Source: an uncultured Clostridia bacterium (lineage in GTDB: Bacteria > Bacillota > Clostridia > UBA1381). Taken from it: a stretch of 27,226 bases of DNA. Under the pieces are notes generated by a model that saw only the letters and a program-made list of their open reading frames with translations, had not been told where the DNA came from and made no database searches. Location of the stretch: contig CAJOPD010000068.1 in assembly GCA_905236685.1 (NCBI GenBank), positions 1 to 27,226 on the forward strand, read 5' to 3'. A program made the translations under genes and the position numbers. The stretch's first letter is position 1. Each line of letters starts with the position of its first letter. Shown in pieces: positions 21,585 to 27,226 of this stretch.

Positions 21585-22734
21585 AAAGTTCAACATTTAT
21601 ATCGGTAATATCGCCGTCACGGTAGATGGTGAGAACAATTGTATCGCCCTTTTTGTGAGTGTCGCGGATTTTGTTTAATTCCGCGACGGATTTTACCGCA
21701 TTTCCGTCCGCCTTCAATATCAGGTCGCCGGCTTTAATGCCCGCCTTTTTTGCGGGGGTGTTATCGTTTACCGTTTCCACCGTTACGCCGTGCTCGCCGT
21801 CAGCTCCGCGTATGCCTATGATAAGCCCCGACGGTGCAAGCCCCGTATTTATGATTGACTCCGAAACCGCAAGAATATCGCCCGACGGAATGGCAAGACC
21901 TATTTTGTCGGACTGCCCGGATATTGAAGCGGTGAGCATACCGATAACATTTCCTTTTTCATTTAAAAGACAGCCTCCCGCACTTCCAGATATAGCGTCG
22001 GTCTGCAAAAGATTTATACTCACGCCGTTTGAAAGGGTTACGCCCTTGTTTACACCGCAGATAATGCCTTTCGTAACCGAAACGCCTATATCGCCGCCCA
22101 AGACATTTGCTATGGCGATTACATTATCGCCGGTACGGACGCTTTCTGAGTTTTCCAAGGCGGCATAAGCAAGACCTTCCGCGTCAACTTTAATAACTGC
22201 AATATCCTTTGAGGCGTCCCCGCCCACAAGCTTTGCAGTGTAAGTGTCCTGCCCGATTTTTACCGTAACTTCGCCGTTCCCGCCGACAAGCGAGTAGCAG
22301 GTCAGGATATATCCGTTTTCCGTTATAACTATGCCCGTTCCCGAAACGGTCTGTGACGAAATGCCGAAAAAGCTGTGGTAATCGGTTTTTGCCGAAACGG
22401 AAATAACGGCAGGAAGCACCTTTTCGGAGATGGCCCCGATAGCTGTAAGCTCCTCGGTTTTGCCGTATTCGGAACTGCCGTTTACATAAGAAATCACAGC
22501 AGACGGCTTTATGTGCGGAAAAATCAGCAGGCTATAAACCAAAAGTACAACAATACAGGTGCAAAGGGCTGTTATTGAAGATATAAGCCACGCAGGGTAC
22601 GGCTTTTTTATTTTGTCGGTATTTTCGGGAGTAGGAAGATATTTTTCCAGCTCCTCCGAAAAGGACGGCTCGTACTCATTTTCTTCCGAAATAATATCTT
22701 TTTCGGGTTCAAAATTAAGTTCGTCAGTTGACAT
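21583..22734 (-). CDS. Membrane-anchored HtrA/DegP-like protein with PDZ domain, predicted catalytically inactive
   Basis: The 383-residue protein has an acidic cytoplasmic N-terminus (1-47), one membrane segment (about 48-72), a trypsin-like HtrA domain (about 95-290) and a PDZ domain (about 300-380). Its layout matches the wall-side HtrA quality-control proteases of Bacillota. The catalytic residues do not match. Where active HtrA has TNNHVV, this reads TCYSLV, so the histidine is S148. Where active HtrA has GNSGG, this reads GSAGG, so the serine is A252. Only the aspartate, D177 in KDIAVIKV, remains. I checked both codons on the minus strand. The frame is intact and the PDZ is well preserved, so this looks like a selected pseudoprotease (scaffold, chaperone or sensor) rather than a decaying gene. 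AAGAGGTGATTT supports the start. Confidence 0.88.
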   Translation of the reverse strand: MSTDELNFEPEKDIISEENEYEPSFSEELEKYLPTPENTDKIKKPYPAWLISSITALCTCIVVLLVYSLLIFPHIKPSAVISYVNGSSEYGKTEELTAIGAISEKVLPAVISVSAKTDYHSFFGISSQTVSGTGIVITENGYILTCYSLVGGNGEVTVKIGQDTYTAKLVGGDASKDIAVIKVDAEGLAYAALENSESVRTGDNVIAIANVLGGDIGVSVTKGIICGVNKGVTLSNGVSINLLQTDAISGSAGGCLLNEKGNVIGMLTASISGQSDKIGLAIPSGDILAVSESIINTGLAPSGLIIGIRGADGEHGVTVETVNDNTPAKKAGIKAGDLILKADGNAVKSVAELNKIRDTHKKGDTIVLTIYRDGDITDINVEL

Positions 22735-22764
22735 TTTAAATCACCTCTTAAAGTTTTCAGGTAT

Positions 22765-22770
22765 ATTATA
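22765..22770 (-). promoter_or_regulatory. -10 element upstream of the HtrA-like gene
   Basis: A perfect TATAAT on the minus strand lies 30 bases before the start codon. I find no good -35 hexamer at 16-18 bases, so either an activator is needed or the match is chance. Confidence 0.4.
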
Positions 22771-22812
22771 GTACGGCGTACAGAAAAGTGTATGAACAAA
22801 ATGTAAATTTTA

Positions 22813-22841
22813 TTGACAAAAAACTGTATAAATGGTACGCT
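22813..22841 (+). promoter_or_regulatory. Promoter for the Toprim-ABC transporter pair
   Basis: A perfect TTGACA (22813-22818), a 17-base spacer and TACGCT (22836-22841), preceded by TGG (extended -10), lie 19 bases before the ATG. GGAGGAG follows as the ribosome site. Confidence 0.65.
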
Positions 22842-22860
22842 AATCACATAGGAGGAGAAT

Positions 22861-23460
22861 ATGTACAGCGTAAAAGAGGTTATTATAGTAGAAGGCGTTT
22901 ATGATAAAATAAAACTTTCGGGGTTTATTGAAAGCCCCGTTTTTGCGGTGGGCGGATTTTCCGTATTTAATGATAACGATAAAAAGCAGGCGGTAAAAGC
23001 TTTTGCCGAAAAAACGGGAATTGTGATTTTAACCGACTCCGATTCGGCGGGGTTCAAGATACGCTCGTTCATAAAGCAGATTGCAAAAAACGGCGTCGTT
23101 TTTGACGCGTTTGTTCCCGAGATATACGGAAAGGAACGGCGCAAAACGGTAGGCGGAAAGGAAGGCATTTTGGGCGTTGAGGGAATAGACGAAAGCGTGA
23201 TAATCGAGGCAATTAAAAGGAGCGGGGCGACGGTTTCGGGCGAAAAAAGCGAAAAGAAAATGCCCCTGCCCGTCACAAAAGCGGATTTTTATGCGCTTGG
23301 ATTATCGGGCGGAGAAAACAGCGCAAATCTCAGAAAAAAACTGCTTTCACAGCTTAATCTTCCTGCAAAAATGTCCGCAAATATGCTTATTTCGGTGCTT
23401 GACAGACTTCTCACAAGAGATGAGCTTTACGCGCTTGTTGACAAAATCAAAAAAATGTGA
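22861..23460 (+). CDS. Ribonuclease M5-like Toprim protein (DUF4093 C-terminus)
   Basis: The 199-residue protein has an N-terminal Toprim domain with catalytic E11 (IIVEGVYDK) and the D59-x-D61 pair (ILTDSDSAG). RNase M5 of B. subtilis uses this domain to mature 5S rRNA. The block GKERRKTVGGKEGILGVEG followed by a C-terminal domain with KADFYALGLSGGENSANLRKKLL is typical of the DUF4093 version found in many Clostridia, which is only related to the characterised RnmV. 5S rRNA maturation is therefore likely but not certain. GGAGGAG 6-8 bases before the ATG supports the start. It is not beside ksgA, the usual rnmV neighbour; an ABC exporter gene follows after 38 bases. Confidence 0.82.
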   Translation: MYSVKEVIIVEGVYDKIKLSGFIESPVFAVGGFSVFNDNDKKQAVKAFAEKTGIVILTDSDSAGFKIRSFIKQIAKNGVVFDAFVPEIYGKERRKTVGGKEGILGVEGIDESVIIEAIKRSGATVSGEKSEKKMPLPVTKADFYALGLSGGENSANLRKKLLSQLNLPAKMSANMLISVLDRLLTRDELYALVDKIKKM

Positions 23461-23498
23461 AATAATTGAAATGTAGATTTTCAAAAAGAGAGTTGCTT

Positions 23499-25163
23499 AT
23501 GAAAAGGAAGAATAAAGAGGTTTGGGCGTGGATAGCGGAAAACGGTAAAAAATCCTTTCCCGCAATAATAACGCTCAGCATTATAAGTATTGCGCTGTCT
23601 TTAATACAGATACGCTTTGCCACAGCGTCAAAAAATGTTATGGACATTGCGACGGAAAAGGCAAGGGGCGTTTTAACGGAAAATGCACTATTGGAAAAAG
23701 CATTTTTTGTTTTGATTGCCCTGCTTTTGATAAGACTTGTTTTGCAGATTGCGGTAAGCTATGTAAATGTTCACGCATGCTCACGGTTTGAGATTTCTTT
23801 AAAAAGGCATATATTCGGGATTTTGGTCAAAAAGGACTATCTTTCGGTCTCAAATTTTCACTCGGGAGAGCTGATGAACAGGATTGACAGCGATGTTGCG
23901 GTAATAGTGAACGGAATAATCGATATTGTGCCATATGCATTTATGTTTTTGACGAGCATAATAGGCGCATTTTTCGTACTTTACAGAATTGACAGCACTC
24001 TTGCGGTGATAATCCTGTGTATAGGTCCTGTCGTTGCGGCGGGGGCGCGGATATATTCCGCAAAATATAAAAAAATGCACATACTGTGCCAGGAATATGA
24101 CGGAAAAACAAAATCCTTTATGCTGGAAATTCTGCAAAATCTGCTTGTTGTAAAATCCTTCGGCTGTGAAAACAAGGTGCTTGATAAAAGCGAGGCTTTG
24201 CAGAAAAAGACATACAAGCTCCGCATAAAAAGAGTTACCGTTTCGGTTTTTGCGCAGGTCGGAATGTTTTTGATATTTAATGCGGGCTATTATTTTGCGA
24301 TGGCATATGCGGCGTACAAGCTTTCGATACACGAGATGACTTACGGCGATGTTACCGCAATTTTGGCATTGGTCGCACAGATACAATCACCGTTTAAGAG
24401 CATATCGGGACTTGTTCCGCGCGCGTTTGCCGTTATAGCATCTGTCGAACGCCTTTTGGAGCTTGAAAATATCAAGGACGAGAGCGCAGGCGAGGCGCTT
24501 TCGCCCGAAGAACTTTACAGGGATATGGAAAGCATTGTTTTTGACGGTGTTACCTTTTCTTACAGTGAGGACGCCGCTGTATCGGGCGTTAACATAGAGG
24601 TTAAAAAGGGTGAATGTGCCGTTATCGCAGGCGAATCGGGCGCCGGAAAAAGTACCGTAATGAAGCTGCTTTTGGGAATTATGCCGCAGCAGGAAGGCAA
24701 GATGTATGTAAAATGTAAGGAGCGAGAAATCCCGATAGGGATTGAAACGCGGGGGCTTTTTGCATATGTGCCGCAGGGAAATCTTATTTTGTCGGGCACA
24801 ATCCGTGAGAACATCGCCTTTGCAAAAAGCGGCGCGAGCGATGAAGAAATAATAAACGCGGCAAAAATTGCGCAGATATGGGATTATATAAAAACGCTTG
24901 ATAAAGGACTTGATACCGAGCTCGGCGAAAAGGGGCAAGGACTTTCGGAAGGACAGGTGCAGAGGATTTCGATAGCGCGTGCGATACTTCATAATGCGCC
25001 GATACTGCTTTTGGACGAGTCCACCTCCGCGCTCGATAGCGTAACCGAAAAAAATCTGCTTTCGGCAATCCGCAATATGACAGATAAAACCTGCATTATT
25101 GTAAGTCATAAGCAGGCAGCGTTTGATATGTGCGATAAGGTGATTTACATAGAGAAAAAATAA
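23499..25163 (+). CDS. ABC transporter, fused permease and ATPase (exporter type)
   Basis: The 554-residue protein has an N-terminal region with about six membrane segments (residues 15-310) and a C-terminal ATPase domain. Walker A is at 378-386 (GESGAGKST), the signature LSEGQ at 482-486, Walker B with D506-E507 (ILLLDEST), and the switch histidine in IVSHK. This is the half-transporter exporter layout, which works as a homodimer or with a partner. No peptidase domain is present and no partner half-transporter is next to it, so a homodimer is likely. The substrate (lipid, peptide or drug) cannot be deduced. The ATG at 23499 has a weak site (AAAGAGAG); an earlier TTG at 23466 would add a hydrophilic stretch without conservation. 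The gene is possibly cotranscribed with the Toprim gene. Confidence 0.9.
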   Translation: MKRKNKEVWAWIAENGKKSFPAIITLSIISIALSLIQIRFATASKNVMDIATEKARGVLTENALLEKAFFVLIALLLIRLVLQIAVSYVNVHACSRFEISLKRHIFGILVKKDYLSVSNFHSGELMNRIDSDVAVIVNGIIDIVPYAFMFLTSIIGAFFVLYRIDSTLAVIILCIGPVVAAGARIYSAKYKKMHILCQEYDGKTKSFMLEILQNLLVVKSFGCENKVLDKSEALQKKTYKLRIKRVTVSVFAQVGMFLIFNAGYYFAMAYAAYKLSIHEMTYGDVTAILALVAQIQSPFKSISGLVPRAFAVIASVERLLELENIKDESAGEALSPEELYRDMESIVFDGVTFSYSEDAAVSGVNIEVKKGECAVIAGESGAGKSTVMKLLLGIMPQQEGKMYVKCKEREIPIGIETRGLFAYVPQGNLILSGTIRENIAFAKSGASDEEIINAAKIAQIWDYIKTLDKGLDTELGEKGQGLSEGQVQRISIARAILHNAPILLLDESTSALDSVTEKNLLSAIRNMTDKTCIIVSHKQAAFDMCDKVIYIEKK

Positions 25164-25195
25164 AAACTCCGCAAGGGATAAACCTTGCGGAGTTT
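25164..25195. terminator. Terminator between the ABC exporter and ACT genes
   Basis: A perfect 13-bp stem (25164-25176 with 25183-25195) surrounds the loop gataaa. On the minus strand it is followed by a long T-rich run, making it a strong end for the ACT gene; on the plus strand the T run is broken by GAC and weaker. Confidence 0.85.
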
Positions 25196-25200
25196 GACTT

Positions 25201-25626
25201 TTAATATAAGTTTTCGGTGTAATCGGCGGAAATTCCTGCCGCCAAAAGCGCTTCCTCCGCCTTTTTTACATCGGAAACCTTAACTACCATAACGGCTTTG
25301 TTCGCGGTCTTTCCGACGAAGGCGTACATATAGTCCACATTGATATCATTTTTAAGGAAAATATCAAGGATTTTCGATAGTCCGCCCGGCGTGTCGTCCA
25401 TAGGAACTGCCAAAACGGTAGTGATTTTCACGATAACGCCGATTTTTTTGACAATTTCTGCGGCATTTTCGGGGTTATCAACAATAACTCTCAAAATCCC
25501 GTATTCCGAGGTATCGGCAAGGGACAGCGCACTCATATTTATACCGTTTTTGCCAAGCTCCTCAATAACTGCGGCAAGCCTTCCGGGTTTGTTTTCCACA
25601 AAAACTGAAAGTTGTTTAATCAGCAT
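25201..25626 (-). CDS. Double ACT-domain protein
   Basis: The 141-residue protein consists of two ACT domains, about 1-68 and 70-138. The first starts KQLSVFVENKPGRLAAVIEELGKNGINMSAL, and the second includes DDTPGGLSKILDIFLKNDINVDYMYAF. ACT domains bind amino acids and usually regulate enzymes. No catalytic domain is attached. The gene is 15 bases downstream of a phenylacetate-CoA ligase and ends the unit with indolepyruvate oxidoreductase, a set repeated across anaerobic bacteria and archaea. It may sense an aromatic amino acid and adjust the ligase or oxidoreductase; that is inference from context. The ATG at 25624-25626 has a purine-rich GGGAGG site upstream. Confidence 0.9.
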   Translation of the reverse strand: MLIKQLSVFVENKPGRLAAVIEELGKNGINMSALSLADTSEYGILRVIVDNPENAAEIVKKIGVIVKITTVLAVPMDDTPGGLSKILDIFLKNDINVDYMYAFVGKTANKAVMVVKVSDVKKAEEALLAAGISADYTENLY

Positions 25627-25641
25627 AATAATTTCCTCCCT

Positions 25642-26943
25642 TTATTTAAGATTTCGGTTGTCAATTACTCTTTTTGCCTTGCCCTCGCTGCGTGTTATGG
25701 ATTTCGGGTTTACAAGATGTACCTTTGCACCAATTCCCAAAACCTCGCGTATTCTTGCGGTTATATTCTTTTCAAGCAGTTCGACGGTGCGTATGTCGTC
25801 AGCAAAAAGATTTTCGCTCATTTCAACATTTATGTCAAAGGTGTCGTTATTATTGACACGGTCAACAATTATCTGGTAGTTTGGCGTTATGCCCTCGCCG
25901 ATTTTCAAAAGGACTTCTTCAATCTGGCTCGGGAACACATTTACGCCCCTTATTATCAGCATATCGTCACTTCTGCCGCAGGGCTTTTTCATACGGATAT
26001 GCGTTCTTCCGCATTTACAAGGCTCGGGAATAAGCGTACAGATGTCGTGTGTGCGGTAGCGGATAAGCGGAAACGCTTCCTTTGTAATTGTTGTAAAGAC
26101 AAGCTCGCCCTGCTCTCCGTAAGGAAGCGGCTCGCCGGTGTCGGGGTCAACAATTTCAGGGATAAACATATCCTCCCACACATGCATACCTGCCTGTTCT
26201 TCGCATTCGCAGGCAACGCCGGGACCCATTATTTCGGAAAGACCGTAGATATCATAAGCCTTTATTTTAAGCTTTTCCTCGATAGCCGCCCGCATATCCT
26301 CCGTCCAGGGCTCTGCGCCGAATATTCCCGCTTTCAGTTTAAGCTTGTCGGTAAGCCCTTCCTCCTCTATTGCCTCGCCCAGATACATAGCATAAGACGG
26401 TGTGCAGCAAAGTACGGTTGCACCGAAATCAATCATTGTCTGAATTTGGTTATGCGTATTTCCCGAAGATACAGGTATTGTTGTCGCGCCGACAGTTTCC
26501 GAGCCGCCGTGAGCGCCAAGACCGCCCGTGAATAAGCCATATCCGTAGGACACCTGAATAAAGTCCTTTTTATCTATGCCTATTGCCGTCATCATTCTTG
26601 CAACGCAGTTATTCCACGCATCAAGATCATTTTTTGTGTAGCCGACTACGATTTTTTTACCTGTTGTACCGCTTGATGCGTGTATGCGGACAACATCTTC
26701 CATAGGCACGGCAAAGAGCCCGTAAGGATAATAGTCCCTTAAATCCTGCTTATATGAAAACGGGAGTTTTGAAAGGTCATCAACTGACTTGATGTCAGAG
26801 GGGTTTAATCCTTTTTCGTCCATTCTCTTTCGAAAAAGCGGGACATTTTCATACATACGCGCAACCTGCCGCGAAAGCCGTTCGTCTTGCAGTTTTCTAA
26901 GCTCCTCACGGGGCATAGTTTCAATTTCCTTTTGCCACATCAT
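25642..26943 (-). CDS. paaK: Phenylacetate-CoA ligase (aryl-CoA ligase family)
   Basis: The 433-residue protein is an AMP-forming ligase of the adenylate family. The phosphate loop reads HASSGTTGKK (residues 88-97). YGLSEIMGPGVA and the C-terminal hinge region RSDDMLIIRGVNVFPSQIE match PaaK. The chain is of normal length. The start at 26941-26943 follows AGGAGG with 9 bases; the frame reaching 26979 would overlap the preceding gene and is not used. In the genomic setting with indolepyruvate oxidoreductase, the enzyme probably interconverts aryl-acetyl-CoA and arylacetate during aromatic amino acid fermentation or assimilation, not aerobic phenylacetate degradation, since no paaABC genes are nearby. 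Confidence 0.93.
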   Translation of the reverse strand: MMWQKEIETMPREELRKLQDERLSRQVARMYENVPLFRKRMDEKGLNPSDIKSVDDLSKLPFSYKQDLRDYYPYGLFAVPMEDVVRIHASSGTTGKKIVVGYTKNDLDAWNNCVARMMTAIGIDKKDFIQVSYGYGLFTGGLGAHGGSETVGATTIPVSSGNTHNQIQTMIDFGATVLCCTPSYAMYLGEAIEEEGLTDKLKLKAGIFGAEPWTEDMRAAIEEKLKIKAYDIYGLSEIMGPGVACECEEQAGMHVWEDMFIPEIVDPDTGEPLPYGEQGELVFTTITKEAFPLIRYRTHDICTLIPEPCKCGRTHIRMKKPCGRSDDMLIIRGVNVFPSQIEEVLLKIGEGITPNYQIIVDRVNNNDTFDINVEMSENLFADDIRTVELLEKNITARIREVLGIGAKVHLVNPKSITRSEGKAKRVIDNRNLK

Positions 26944-26956
26944 ATAAAATCGCCTC

Positions 26957-27226
26957 CTATAAACTGTATCCAAGCTCAAAAGCTTTGAGGTTTACTTCCA
27001 AAAATTTGGGCGGTACGGTCGTCTTAATCGTTTCAATCCATTTTTCATACGGAATATCGGTGCTTTTTGCCATAACGCCTATTAAAACGACATTGACCGA
27101 CTTAAAATTCCCCGCCTCTTTTGCAAGAGATAAAGCGTCCAAAAATACCGCGTCCGCATTATCCGAAAGCACTTTTTTAATATCCTTAGGATATTCCATA
27201 GCGCCTGTTATAACGGGCATAGGGTC
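26957..27226 (-). CDS. iorB: Indolepyruvate oxidoreductase beta subunit, C-terminal end (5' part outside window)
   Basis: About 89 C-terminal residues of a 2-oxoacid:ferredoxin oxidoreductase gamma/beta-type subunit are visible. The frame is open to the window edge. The stretch DALSLAKEAGNFKSVNVVLIGVMAKS followed by VPPKFLEVNLKAFELGYSL is typical of IorB ends. The enzyme decarboxylates aryl pyruvates (from Trp, Phe and Tyr) to aryl-acetyl-CoA with ferredoxin reduction. The call depends on this segment and on the following ligase and ACT genes, which accompany iorA-iorB in many anaerobes. iorA is expected just beyond the right edge. The gap to the ligase start is 13 bases. Confidence 0.85.
   Translation of the reverse strand, partial: DPMPVITGAMEYPKDIKKVLSDNADAVFLDALSLAKEAGNFKSVNVVLIGVMAKSTDIPYEKWIETIKTTVPPKFLEVNLKAFELGYSL

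Noticed and set aside
24387..25109. Minus-strand open frame of 240 codons opposite the ABC ATPase domain
   Set aside because: The sense frame has Walker A, signature and Walker B motifs; the antisense frame has none.
25612..26535. Plus-strand open frame of 307 codons opposite paaK
   Set aside because: The paaK frame carries all family motifs. The opposite frame is cysteine-, phenylalanine- and arginine-rich without any known pattern.

Overview
The window looks like ordinary chromosome from an anaerobic, endospore-forming Bacillota of the class Clostridia. The reasons are a SipL-type spore coat protein, a Mini-RNase III beside cysS, a split transketolase, a methionine synthase whose reactivation domain is a separate gene, the nusB/Kae1-like/xseA/xseB/ispA cluster and an indolepyruvate oxidoreductase/aryl-CoA ligase/ACT cluster. 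Genes are densely packed, with strong Shine-Dalgarno sites and frequent 1-11 bp overlaps. I see no rRNA, tRNA, CRISPR array, insertion sequence or phage gene. No gap without a gene exceeds about 180 bp.

Layout. (A) 2-724 is the 3' part of a rhamnulokinase gene, ending in a hairpin terminator. (B) 788-2326 is sipL, alone, with its own terminator. (C) 2446-8685 is a probable six-gene operon: cysE, cysS, mrnC, the two transketolase halves, and a secreted SLH-anchored protein. (D) 14093-8724 on the minus strand is a five-gene unit: Na+/Ca2+ exchanger-like antiporter, DJ-1/PfpI protein, metF, stand-alone MetH reactivation domain, and metH. (E) 14270-19061 is divergent from D: nusB, Kae1/TsaD-like paralogue, xseA, xseB, ispA, divergent PAP2 protein, tatD. 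(F) 19218-21554 is holB and citrate synthase behind a good promoter and a 13-bp inverted repeat. (G) 22734-21583 on the minus strand is a membrane-anchored HtrA-like protein that has lost two of its three catalytic residues. (H) 22861-25163 is a Toprim (RNase M5-like) protein and an ABC exporter. (I) 27226-25201 on the minus strand is the end of iorB, a phenylacetate-CoA ligase and a double-ACT protein.

How the genes work together. CysE makes the cysteine precursor O-acetylserine and CysS charges tRNA with cysteine. MetF, MetH and the reactivation protein form the methyl branch from methylene-THF to methionine. IorAB, the ligase and the ACT protein fit fermentative breakdown of aromatic amino acids. 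Unit E mixes RNA and DNA metabolism (NusB, exonuclease VII, TatD) with isoprenoid synthesis (IspA).

I did not find a clear new multi-gene system. The most unusual items are the predicted inactive HtrA pseudoprotease, a possible sigma-E-type promoter lying inside the terminator before sipL, the inverted repeat in the holB leader, the missing P-loop lysine in HolB, and the Kae1-like paralogue of unknown role. Functions come from reading motifs by eye; no database search was run.
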